Part shown: positions 1-7,572 of the stretch, piece after piece
How the letters are laid out: each line of letters starts with the position of its first letter
How positions within the stretch are numbered: position 1 is the stretch's first letter
NCBI GenBank assembly: GCA_905233835.1
Contig: CAJOGB010000014.1
Span: 1 to 15,799 of the forward strand
DNA length: 15,799 nt
Direction: 5' to 3'
DNA from: an uncultured Lachnospiraceae bacterium
GTDB taxonomy: Bacteria > Bacillota > Clostridia > Lachnospirales > Lachnospiraceae
The notes under the pieces: model-generated
The model's input: the letters and a program-made list of their open reading frames with translations, nothing else
The model's database searches: none
What the model was told of the DNA's origin: nothing
Translations under genes and position numbers: made by a program

Positions 1-401
1 TATCCGATGAGAAAAAGAAAGTCGGCGTAATCACGGATTTGGGATGCTATGACGATTATATCGTTTCAAATATCAGCGGTCTAAACGGCATTTTGTTGGA
101 GGCAAACCACGATGTGAACATGCTTCGTGTGGGACCTTATCCATATCCCCTAAAGCATCGCATCGCTGGAGATAAGGGGCATTTGTCCAATGAACTTTCC
201 GGACAACTTTTGGGACGCATCTTACATGATGAGATGGAACATGTGATGCTTGGACATTTAAGTAAGGAAAACAACTACGAACGCCTGGCGTATGAAACCG
301 TAAAGATGGAAGTTACCCTGGGAGATAATCCATACAAGGGAACGGACTTCCCCATTGATGTGGCAAGCCGCACGGAAGTTTCAAAGCGCATGGTAGTGTA
401 G
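1..401 (+). CDS. MBL-fold metallo-hydrolase, WalJ/YycJ-like (3' part only)
   Basis: This is the C-terminal 132 residues of a metallo-beta-lactamase-fold protein. The frame is open from base 3 back to the window edge, so the start and the N-terminal HxHxDH metal-binding motif lie outside. The visible part has the pattern I know from the YycJ/WalJ subgroup: a V-I-T-D-L-G strand, then L-L-E-A-N-H-D, then a Y-P-x-x-L-K-x-R-I segment followed by G-H-L-S-N. WalJ-type proteins are cytoplasmic phosphoesterase or exonuclease-like enzymes, often linked to the WalRK cell-wall regulon. That role is family knowledge, not something this fragment shows. An internal TTG at 39 is not the true start, because the frame and the homology-like pattern run upstream of it. 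The gene ends with TAG at 399-401, 31 bases before the ACT gene, so the two are probably co-transcribed. Confidence 0.82.
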   Translation, partial: SDEKKKVGVITDLGCYDDYIVSNISGLNGILLEANHDVNMLRVGPYPYPLKHRIAGDKGHLSNELSGQLLGRILHDEMEHVMLGHLSKENNYERLAYETVKMEVTLGDNPYKGTDFPIDVASRTEVSKRMVV

Positions 402-432
402 AAAAGAGGAAGTAAGGAAGGAAAAAGATTAC

Positions 433-717
433 ATGGAAAAGAAAAACTCAAAAACAATTATTACGGTGACGGGAAAGGATACCGTAGGTATCATCGCAAA
501 GATTTGTACCTACCTTTCCGAGACAAAGATTAACGTTTTGGATATTTCCCAGACCATCGTATCGGGATTTTTTAATATGATGATGATCGTCGACATGACC
601 GATTCCTTAAAACCTTTCGATGAGGTGCAAAGCGAACTTATCGAAATTGGAAAAGGCATCGGTGTTGATGTAAAAGCACAGCGTGAAGAAGTATTTGAAA
701 TGATGCATCGTATTTAG
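433..717 (+). CDS. ACT-domain protein (UPF0237 family)
   Basis: This is a 94-residue single ACT domain. It opens with the typical K-T-I-I-T-V-T-G-K-D-T-V-G-I-I-A pattern: the first beta strand, then a glycine-containing ligand loop entering helix 1. The second half has the beta-strand run around F-N-M-M-M-I-V-D-M. ACT domains bind amino acids or other small ligands and regulate partner proteins. The stand-alone UPF0237 type is a known neighbour of the PFL family, as with the adjacent Streptococcus pneumoniae genes SP_0238/SP_0239. A purine-rich AAGGAAGG stretch about 10 bases upstream supports the ATG at 433. The stop codon is woven into the Shine-Dalgarno sequence of the next gene (AGGAG at 716-720), which suggests coupled translation. 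The ligand cannot be read from the sequence. Confidence 0.9.
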   Translation: MEKKNSKTIITVTGKDTVGIIAKICTYLSETKINVLDISQTIVSGFFNMMMIVDMTDSLKPFDEVQSELIEIGKGIGVDVKAQREEVFEMMHRI

Positions 718-725
718 GAGTCCCC

Positions 726-2090
726 ATGATTAATATATTTGAAGTAAACGAAACCAATAAGATGGTGGAACAGGAAAATTTGGATGTCCGCACCATCACC
801 ATCGGAATCTCACTTCTTGATTGTATCGATTCCGATTTAAAGAAATTAAATGAGAATATCTATAAAAAAATCACGACTGTCGCAAAGGACTTGGTGAAAG
901 TCGGCGAAGAAATCGAACGTGATTATTGCATCCCGATTGTTAACAAAAGAATATCGGTCACTCCCATCGCTATGGTGGGTTCTGCGGCATGTAAAAAAAC
1001 GGAGGATTATGTGACTCTTGCACATACCTTGGATCGATGCGCAAAGGATTTGGGTATTAATTTTATCGGCGGTTACTCTGCATTGGTATCCAAAGGCATG
1101 ACCACCTATGATGAGATGCTGATTCGCTCCATTCCTCAGGCGCTATCCGAAACCGAGTTTGTCTGCAGTTCCGTTAATTTAGGTTCCACAAAGACCGGTA
1201 TTAACATGGATGCGGTTCGCCTCATGGGAGAAATCATTAAAGAAACCGCAGAGTATACAAAGGAAAATGATTCTTTGGGTTGTGCGAAACTGGTGGTATT
1301 TTGTAATGCGCCGGATGACAATCCATTCATGGCAGGGGCGTTTCACGGTGTAACGGAAGCCGATGCCATCATAAACGTAGGTGTTTCCGGACCGGGCGTG
1401 GTAAAGACCGCATTGGAAGCCGTTCGAGGAGAAAACTTTGAAGTACTTTGCGAAACCATTAAAAAGACGGCTTTTAAAGTCACACGCGTGGGACAACTTG
1501 TTGCAAAAGAAGCTTCCGAAAAATTAGGCATCCCCTTCGGTATCATCGATTTATCTTTGGCACCTACCCCTGCAGTGGGAGATTCCGTAGCGGGAATCTT
1601 GGAAGAAATCGGATTGGAAAGAGCCGGAGCCCCGGGAACTACCGCGGCCCTTGCACTTTTAAACGATCAGGTGAAAAAGGGCGGTATCATGGCCTCTTCC
1701 TATGTGGGTGGACTTTCCGGAGCCTTTATTCCGGTATCCGAAGATCAGGGCATGATTGATGCGGTAACGGAAGGGGCGTTAACACTGGAAAAATTGGAAG
1801 CCATGACCTGCGTTTGCTCCGTGGGCTTGGATATGATTGCTATTCCGGGTAAGACCTCCGCGGCTACGATTTCCGGAATTATCGCGGATGAACTTGCCAT
1901 CGGTATGATTAACCAAAAGACCACAGCGGTACGTCTTATCCCGGTCATCGGAAAGGATGTGGGAGATACGGTGGAATTCGGTGGACTTTTGGGATATGCA
2001 CCGGTAATGCCGGTAAATTCCTTCTCTTGTGAAGCGTTTGTGAATCGAAAGGGACGTATTCCCGCACCGGTTCATTCATTTAAGAACTAG
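726..2090 (+). CDS. PFL family protein (UPF0210/DUF711)
   Basis: This 454-residue protein has the full length typical of the PFL/UPF0210 family (DUF711), which has a fold related to pyruvate formate-lyase. Recognisable stretches are R-T-I-T-I-G-I-S-L near the N terminus, a central F-I-G-G-Y-S-A-L-V segment, G-A-F-H-G-V-T-E-A-D, D-L-S-L-A-P-T-P-A-V-G-D-S, and the C-terminal P-A-P-V-H-S-F-K-N end. The biochemical function of the family is not settled. I see no glycyl-radical motif that would make this an active formate-lyase. The ATG at 726 lies five bases after the AGGAG site, and that site overlaps the stop of the ACT gene. This supports the known functional pairing of ACT (probable regulatory subunit) and PFL proteins. 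It is probably cytoplasmic, with no signal peptide or membrane segment seen. Confidence 0.93.
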   Translation: MINIFEVNETNKMVEQENLDVRTITIGISLLDCIDSDLKKLNENIYKKITTVAKDLVKVGEEIERDYCIPIVNKRISVTPIAMVGSAACKKTEDYVTLAHTLDRCAKDLGINFIGGYSALVSKGMTTYDEMLIRSIPQALSETEFVCSSVNLGSTKTGINMDAVRLMGEIIKETAEYTKENDSLGCAKLVVFCNAPDDNPFMAGAFHGVTEADAIINVGVSGPGVVKTALEAVRGENFEVLCETIKKTAFKVTRVGQLVAKEASEKLGIPFGIIDLSLAPTPAVGDSVAGILEEIGLERAGAPGTTAALALLNDQVKKGGIMASSYVGGLSGAFIPVSEDQGMIDAVTEGALTLEKLEAMTCVCSVGLDMIAIPGKTSAATISGIIADELAIGMINQKTTAVRLIPVIGKDVGDTVEFGGLLGYAPVMPVNSFSCEAFVNRKGRIPAPVHSFKN

Positions 2091-2114
2091 TCACTATTAC
2101 TTTGAGGGGGTTTA

Positions 2115-3311
2115 ATGAAAAAAGGAAAGATTCTTCTGACGATATTTGCCTTGTCGATGCTTACTCTATCGGCGTTAATGCTTTTTGGCGCGTACTCCGA
2201 CAATCCGATTTCATCCATAAAGGATGTGACAAGCACCATCAAAGAAGATGTGGTGGAATATCAAAGACAGCTGCAAAGAGACCAAATCCTTGGGGAAATC
2301 ACGGAAGTGGAGAGTCTCTCTACGGATCGATATGCCTACAGTTGCTTAAATGACGAGGAAAAGTTGGCCTACGACCAGATGTTGGATGCCATTGTAAACT
2401 TTAAAAAGGATGCGCCGGTAACCACCACGGATCTTGAGGTGTTAAAGAAGGCGTATGAGGCTATCAAGGCGGATTACGGCGGACTATTCTGGTTTACGGG
2501 ATACAGTTATGTAACCTACTTTGAAGATGATAATGTGACTGTGATGGCCATTAAAGTGACACCGCAGTTTACCATGTCCGAGGAGGAAAAGAATAGAAAA
2601 CAGGCTGAAATCGATGGGGTGGTAGATGAGTGGTTAGCCGGCAGTGAAGCCTTAGCCGATGATTACGAAAAGACAAAGTTTGTCTATGAACTTTTAATCA
2701 ATAACGTGGACTACAATGCTTACAGCATGGAAAATCAAAACATCATCAGCGTGTTTTTAAATAAGTCTACGGTATGCCAAGGCTATGCCTGCGCAGCTCA
2801 GTATTTATTGGAAAAACTGGGTGTAAAAAGTACCATTGTCACCGGTGTGGCAAACGATGAACCCCATGCTTGGAATTTGGTGCAGGTAAACGGCGCCTAT
2901 TATTACATGGATGTGACCTGGGGAAACAGTAGGTATCGAAACGGGGATAACGAAGCGGTAAAGCACGTGGGATATGAGTATTTAAACATAACCACAGAGG
3001 ATATTTTAAAAACCCATACCATCGATCAAACCTTCGAACTTCCGGAGTGCGTATCCAATGCGGATAATTACTATATTCGAGAGTCACTGTACTTTACGGA
3101 TTGGTATCCGGAACTTATCGGAAATACTATCCAGGCGGATCTTATGAGTGATAAAAAAGAGGCCACCATTCGATTTGCAAGCTCGGATTTATTAAATCGG
3201 GCAAAGAGTTATTATTTGGATCAGTATCATGTGTATGATTATCTTTCCGGAGTGGATCATATGTCTTACTACGTGACGGAGGATATGAATACCCTAACCT
3301 TGTTACGATAA
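2115..3311 (+). CDS. Membrane-anchored transglutaminase-like protein
   Basis: This is a 398-residue protein with one hydrophobic N-terminal segment (about residues 5-26), which is a signal anchor or uncleaved signal, so the rest is probably outside the membrane. The transglutaminase/protease-like core is clear. The nucleophile Cys221 sits in T-V-C-Q-G-Y-A, His251 in E-P-H-A-W-N, and Asp266 in Y-Y-M-D-V-T-W-G; this is the classic Cys-His-Asp triad arrangement. Bacterial members act as transglutaminases or cysteine peptidases on surface proteins or peptidoglycan; which applies here cannot be told. The regions before about residue 150 and after about 300 show no domain I recognise. A strong GAGGGGG site at 2104-2110 precedes the ATG, and only 24 bases separate it from the PFL gene. 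An alternative reading at 2102-2353 in another frame is a shadow. Confidence 0.87.
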   Translation: MKKGKILLTIFALSMLTLSALMLFGAYSDNPISSIKDVTSTIKEDVVEYQRQLQRDQILGEITEVESLSTDRYAYSCLNDEEKLAYDQMLDAIVNFKKDAPVTTTDLEVLKKAYEAIKADYGGLFWFTGYSYVTYFEDDNVTVMAIKVTPQFTMSEEEKNRKQAEIDGVVDEWLAGSEALADDYEKTKFVYELLINNVDYNAYSMENQNIISVFLNKSTVCQGYACAAQYLLEKLGVKSTIVTGVANDEPHAWNLVQVNGAYYYMDVTWGNSRYRNGDNEAVKHVGYEYLNITTEDILKTHTIDQTFELPECVSNADNYYIRESLYFTDWYPELIGNTIQADLMSDKKEATIRFASSDLLNRAKSYYLDQYHVYDYLSGVDHMSYYVTEDMNTLTLLR

Positions 3312-3403
3312 GCCTGTTTTTGTTAAATTTATATTTTATTTTAAAACCATATCTTGTATAATATTACTTGTATTGATTTCTTATAAAAAGAGGACGAAAA
3401 GAT
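3312..3403. promoter_or_regulatory. AT-rich intergenic gap with likely promoter
   Basis: This 92-base gap is the longest non-coding stretch between complete genes in the window. It contains a perfect TATAAT at 3357-3362. The -35 region about 17-18 bases upstream is only a weak T-rich match near 3333-3339, so promoter strength is uncertain. An AGGA site at 3391-3394 serves the ATG at 3404, giving a predicted leader of roughly 35 bases. No GC-rich hairpin followed by a T-run is visible after the stop at 3311, so transcription from the left operon may read through. Confidence 0.5.
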
Positions 3404-4765
3404 ATGGTACAAAGAACACAGGAATTAAAAACATTACAAACGATTTATGAAAGCGCAGGGAATCAGATTGTTCTTTTGAGCGGCCACGGACGCTGTGAAA
3501 AAGAAGATTTGATTCTTGCTTTTTGTAAAGATAAAAAACACTTCTATTATCGCGGAAAGAATGCTTCAAAGGAATTACAGCTTTCGTTTTTAAAAGAGGA
3601 AGTGGAAAAGACCTATGAAGTAAAACTTATGAAGAATTCCTACGACGAATGCTTTACCCGTATCAAAAGCGGGGATGCCACAAAACTGGTGGTAGTCATT
3701 GACGAATTCCAAAACATTGTAAAAAAGGATAAAAGCTTTTTTGAGAGCATTTTAAACCTGAAAAATCGCAGACTCTATCCGGGACCGGTAATGGTAATCC
3801 TTGCAAACTCTTCTTTGCCTTGGACACGATCCGTTATGGATGAGTTTTTGGGAGAAGCGGCGCAAAACATCGATCAAGTCATGGAATTAAAGGAGTTTTC
3901 CTTCCTTGATGTGGTCCGCGCATTTCCGAAGTATGACCTGCCGGATGCGGTGGCCCTTTACGGTATTGTAGGGGGATGCCCGGCCTATTTAAATGCTTGG
4001 GACAAAAATAAATCCATTCGTGATAACGTATGTGATTTGATATTAAATCCAAAGGGAGCGCTGTTTAGTGAAGCAGAGGATTTTATTGGCTTGGAACTTC
4101 GTGAACTTTCCGTTTATGATACGATTTTGTATGCCATGGCCATGGGGAACGAAAAGTTAAACGATCTCTATCAGACCACCGGTTATTCCAGAGCAAAAAT
4201 CTCTGTTTATTTAAAGAATTTGGCGGCCTTTGATGTGATTGAAAAGGTGATCTCCTTTGAGACCGGAGGATGGGACAATACGAAAAAGGGTATTTATCGT
4301 ATTAAAAATCCTTTTCTTCATTTTTGGTTCCGTTTTGTGTATGCAAACCAGTCTGCCCTTTATGCCTTAAGCCCACAGGCCTTTTATGATACCTATATCA
4401 AAGAGGAACTCCATGAGTATCTGTCTTCTTATTTTGTAAAGGTATGCCGTGAATATGTGGAACTATTAAACATGATCGGAAAGACTCCGATCCGAATTAC
4501 AAGCATGGGTACTTGGATTGGAAAAGAGGGAACCATCGATGTCATCGGTCGTTCCATGGAAGATGAATATGTGGTGGGTATCTGCAATTGGAAGAAAGAG
4601 AAACTGACCTTTGAAGACTATCAGAATCTTTTGTACAACATGAAGCAGGCAAAACTTCATGCAAAAGTGACCTATCTTTTCTCTGCCACCACCTTTGAAC
4701 AAAGATTGATGGAATTGGAAAAAGAAGAGTCTACCGTGGTTCTTGTGGATATGAAGGAATTATAA
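3404..4765 (+). CDS. DUF234-type AAA ATPase with degenerate motifs
   Basis: This 453-residue protein has the layout of the bacterial/archaeal AAA family that ends in a DUF234 domain: an N-terminal ATPase (about 1-210), a winged-helix-like middle (about 225-290), and a C-terminal domain with a restriction-endonuclease-like fold (about 300-450). A Walker B is clear (K-L-V-V-V-I-D-E-F, Asp100-Glu101). The Walker A position, residues 27-34, reads G-H-G-R-C-E-K-E rather than GxxxxGK[ST]: the last glycine and the Ser/Thr are both glutamate. In the DUF234 part, Asp379 of G-T-I-D-V-I is present, but the usual E-C-K is I393-C394-N395. ATP hydrolysis and nuclease activity are therefore doubtful. The role of the family is unclear. 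The stop is one base from the start of topB, so the two genes are almost surely co-translated. The start is supported by AGGA nine bases upstream. Confidence 0.85.
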   Translation: MVQRTQELKTLQTIYESAGNQIVLLSGHGRCEKEDLILAFCKDKKHFYYRGKNASKELQLSFLKEEVEKTYEVKLMKNSYDECFTRIKSGDATKLVVVIDEFQNIVKKDKSFFESILNLKNRRLYPGPVMVILANSSLPWTRSVMDEFLGEAAQNIDQVMELKEFSFLDVVRAFPKYDLPDAVALYGIVGGCPAYLNAWDKNKSIRDNVCDLILNPKGALFSEAEDFIGLELRELSVYDTILYAMAMGNEKLNDLYQTTGYSRAKISVYLKNLAAFDVIEKVISFETGGWDNTKKGIYRIKNPFLHFWFRFVYANQSALYALSPQAFYDTYIKEELHEYLSSYFVKVCREYVELLNMIGKTPIRITSMGTWIGKEGTIDVIGRSMEDEYVVGICNWKKEKLTFEDYQNLLYNMKQAKLHAKVTYLFSATTFEQRLMELEKEESTVVLVDMKEL

Positions 4766-4766
4766 G

Positions 4767-6842
4767 ATGGGAAAATCTTTATTTATAGCGGAGAAACCTT
4801 CCGTAGCCCAATCCTTTGCCGATGTGATGGGGGAAAAATTATCCAATCATAACGGCTATAAAGAAGGGCCCAATGTGATTGTCACCTGGTGTGTGGGACA
4901 TTTGGTGGGCATGAGCTATCCGGAAGTGTATGACGAAAAGTTAAAACGTTGGAGTATGGATACCATTCCTTTTTTACCGAAGGAGTATAAGTATCATATT
5001 ATTGAAAACTCCAAAGCACAGTTTGAAATCGTAAGTAAGCTTTTAAACCGTGAGGATGTGGAAAAAATCTATGTCTGCACCGATGCGGGACGGGAAGGAG
5101 AATATATTTATCGCCTGGTTCGTCAGGAAGCTCATGTACATGACAAAGAAGAACTTCGTGTTTGGATTGATTCACAAACCGAAGAGGAAATGAAACGCGG
5201 CATCCGTGAAGCAAAGCCGTTATCCGAATATGATCATCTTTCCGATGCTGCTTATCTTCGTGCGAAGATGGATTATTTGATGGGAATGAATTTTTCCAGA
5301 GCATTAACCCTTCGTTACGGAACGAATATGAAGAATTTTTTAAATGCCGATAAGCGAAGTACCATCGCGGTGGGCCGTGTAATGAGTTGTGTGCTTGGTA
5401 TGGTGGTAACCCGTGAGCGCCAGATCCGCGATTTTACAAAGACTCCTTTTTATCGTGTGCTTTCGGATGCGGAAATCGCCGGTGCCGGAATTCATTTGGA
5501 ATGGCGTGCCGTAGAGGGCACAAAGTATTTTAACAGTCCTCTTTTGTACGAAGAAAAACCGGGATTTTTGGAAAAGGCATCTGCGAGAAACTTAATCTCT
5601 GAAGTCTCCCAAAAACCTATAGAAGAGTTGGAGTTTGACGAAAAGGACATTGCCCCGGTTTCCAATGCCGGTATAGTGGAGAAGGTGGAAAAGAAAAAAG
5701 AAAAGAAAAATCCGCCACTTTTGTATAACCTTGCGGAGATTCAAAATGACTGCTCCAAGTTTTTTAAGATTTCTCCGGAGCAGACCCTAAACTATATTCA
5801 GTCTCTTTATGAAAAGAAACTGGTGACCTATCCCCGAACCGATGCGCGTGTACTTTCCACCGCTATCGCAAAGGAAATTGATAAAAACATTCGAGGCTTA
5901 GGAAATCTTAGAACCATGAAGCCCTTCGTGGATGAGATATTGGAAAAGGGTCTTTATAAAGGAATCGAAAAGACAAAGTATGTAAACGACAAACAGATTA
6001 CCGACCACTATGCCATTATTCCAACCGGTCAGGGATTAAATGCGCTAAATAGCGTTTCCCGGACGGAACAGTTAATCTATGAAGTCATCGTACGCAGATT
6101 TTTGGCCATCTTTTTACCGGCAGCAGAGTACGAAAAAATATCTCTGGAAATCGTAAGTAACAATGAGCATTTCTTCGCTTCCGAAAAATGTCTCATAAAG
6201 GATGGATATCTTTCTTTGATGCAGTACTCCTTTGCAAAGAAAAAAGAAGAGGCAAAGGAAGAAGATGCCGAGAATGCGGAAGAGACTTTAGAGGAAGAAG
6301 AACTTGAAAATGCAAATCTTCGGGAAGTCATCGATCAGATTAAAAAGGGTACGGAAGTAAACTTTGGCACCATGGGAATCAAAGAGGGAGAAACATCTCC
6401 TCCGAAGCGTTATACCTCCGGTTCCATGATCTTGGCTATGGAAAACGCGGGAAATCTAATCGAGGATGAGGAACTTCGCGAGCAGATCAAAGGAAACGGA
6501 ATCGGAACTTCTGCTACCAGAGCGGAGATTATTTCCAAACTGGAGAGGGACGAATATATTTCCCTTAATAAGAAGACTCAGGTGATTACACCCACACTTT
6601 TGGGTGAGATGATTTTTGATATCATATATGCTTCCATCCAGAATCTTTTGTCACCGAAGCTTACCGCCAGTTGGGAAAAAGGCTTGGATCTGGTGGTGGC
6701 GGGAGAAGTTTCCGCAGATGAGTATATGGAAAAGTTGGAAGCATACGTATCAAAAGAAACAAACAAAGTAAAAAATCTATACAATCAAAATCAGTTAAAT
6801 CAGAGATTCCACTATGCGGCGGGATTCTATAAGAAAAAATAA
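4767..6842 (+). CDS. topB: DNA topoisomerase III
   Basis: This is a type IA topoisomerase of 691 residues, which cuts and passes single DNA strands and resolves recombination or replication intermediates. The N-terminal Toprim domain has F-I-A-E-K-P-S with catalytic Glu9, and C-T-D-A-G-R-E-G-E at 104-112, the D-A-G form typical of Firmicute TopB. The active-site tyrosine is Tyr355 in V-T-Y-P-R-T-D-A-R. A late G-N-G-I-G-T-S-A-T-R-A-E motif is also present. An acidic, lysine/glutamate-rich stretch at about 489-515 interrupts the core. There are no C-terminal zinc-finger cysteine motifs; the protein ends in F-Y-K-K-K. The gene starts one base after the stop of the ATPase gene, in the same operon. 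No conjugative-transfer genes are nearby, so this looks like a chromosomal copy rather than a mobile-element one. Confidence 0.95.
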   Translation: MGKSLFIAEKPSVAQSFADVMGEKLSNHNGYKEGPNVIVTWCVGHLVGMSYPEVYDEKLKRWSMDTIPFLPKEYKYHIIENSKAQFEIVSKLLNREDVEKIYVCTDAGREGEYIYRLVRQEAHVHDKEELRVWIDSQTEEEMKRGIREAKPLSEYDHLSDAAYLRAKMDYLMGMNFSRALTLRYGTNMKNFLNADKRSTIAVGRVMSCVLGMVVTRERQIRDFTKTPFYRVLSDAEIAGAGIHLEWRAVEGTKYFNSPLLYEEKPGFLEKASARNLISEVSQKPIEELEFDEKDIAPVSNAGIVEKVEKKKEKKNPPLLYNLAEIQNDCSKFFKISPEQTLNYIQSLYEKKLVTYPRTDARVLSTAIAKEIDKNIRGLGNLRTMKPFVDEILEKGLYKGIEKTKYVNDKQITDHYAIIPTGQGLNALNSVSRTEQLIYEVIVRRFLAIFLPAAEYEKISLEIVSNNEHFFASEKCLIKDGYLSLMQYSFAKKKEEAKEEDAENAEETLEEEELENANLREVIDQIKKGTEVNFGTMGIKEGETSPPKRYTSGSMILAMENAGNLIEDEELREQIKGNGIGTSATRAEIISKLERDEYISLNKKTQVITPTLLGEMIFDIIYASIQNLLSPKLTASWEKGLDLVVAGEVSADEYMEKLEAYVSKETNKVKNLYNQNQLNQRFHYAAGFYKKK

Positions 6843-6856
6843 GAAGGTAAATTATA

Positions 6857-7543
6857 ATGATAAATGACGCTAAAATAGAAAACATGTATGACTTAAAGGA
6901 GACTGTGGCGGGTGAGCTTTTCGAAGGAAAAACCTATCCTTGGGAAGTTCTTTCCGAAATCGGTTCCTTTATATTAAAACTTGGTCCCACATTGGATCCT
7001 TCCCTATTTGAAAAACGGGGAGAAAATATCTGGATCGCAAAGAGTGTAAAAATCGCGGATACCGCCACATTAAACGGACCGCTTATTATCGATGAGGATA
7101 CGGAAGTTCGTCCGGGCGCCTTTATTCGCGGAAATGCCATCATCGGAAAAAACTGTGTGATCGGAAACTCCACCGAGATTAAAAATGATGTGATTTTTAA
7201 TAACGTGCAGGTTCCTCATTACAATTATGTGGGAGATTCCGTTTTGGGATTTCATTCCCATATGGGAGCGGGCTCCATTACATCAAATGTTAAAAGCGAT
7301 AAAACCTTGGTAGTGGTAAAGGATACACAGTCTGACGAAAAGGTGGAAACAGGCTTAAAGAAGTTTGGTGCCATGCTGGGAGATTATGTGGAAGTTGGAT
7401 GTAACAGTGTGTTAAATCCGGGTACGGTTATCGGTGCACACACAAACATTTATCCGCTTTCTATGGTACGCGGTGTGATTCCCTGCAATTCTATCTTTAA
7501 AAATCGTCAGGGATTTGAGATAATAAAAAAAGATGAACAATAA
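6857..7543 (+). CDS. Left-handed beta-helix sugar acyltransferase-like protein
   Basis: This 228-residue protein consists mainly of hexapeptide repeats forming a left-handed beta-helix from about residue 60 to the end. Visible runs include A-T-L-N-G-P-L-I-I, G-A-F-I-R-G-N-A-I-I-G, and the G-A-G-S-I-T segment, with a late G-T-V-I-G-A-H-T-N-I-Y. The order (helix, H-Y-N-Y-V-G-D-S, then G-F-H-S-H-M-G-A-G) resembles the acetyltransferase half of GlmU-like sugar-1-phosphate enzymes. Proteins of this type are often labelled UDP-N-acetylglucosamine pyrophosphorylase. However, the N-terminal nucleotidyltransferase domain (the GxGTRM motif) is absent, so I would not assign that reaction. A cytoplasmic acyltransferase acting on a nucleotide sugar or sugar phosphate is the best guess. 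AGAAGG at 6842-6847 supports the ATG. It lies 14 bases after topB. Confidence 0.85.
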   Translation: MINDAKIENMYDLKETVAGELFEGKTYPWEVLSEIGSFILKLGPTLDPSLFEKRGENIWIAKSVKIADTATLNGPLIIDEDTEVRPGAFIRGNAIIGKNCVIGNSTEIKNDVIFNNVQVPHYNYVGDSVLGFHSHMGAGSITSNVKSDKTLVVVKDTQSDEKVETGLKKFGAMLGDYVEVGCNSVLNPGTVIGAHTNIYPLSMVRGVIPCNSIFKNRQGFEIIKKDEQ

Positions 7544-7559
7544 ATGCTAGTTTTTGTAT

Positions 7560-7565
7560 GGGGAG
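7560..7565 (+). promoter_or_regulatory. Ribosome binding site fixing the lipoprotein start
   Basis: GGGGAG ends seven bases before the ATG at 7573. An earlier in-frame ATG at 7558-7560 would overlap this site and has no Shine-Dalgarno of its own. The later start also gives a textbook lipoprotein signal beginning M-K-R-L. Confidence 0.75.
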
Positions 7566-7572
7566 ATTTTAT

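Noticed and set aside
4767..6842. topB as a marker of an integrative conjugative element
   Set aside because: No relaxase, coupling protein, integrase or type IV secretion genes are in the window, and flanking genes look like ordinary chromosome.
7515..7544. Possible promoter TTGAGA, 18-base spacer, AATAAA before the lipoprotein gene
   Set aside because: The -10 match is only four of six and it lies at the end of the beta-helix gene. It is too weak to call without expression data, though an internal promoter for the signalling genes would make sense.
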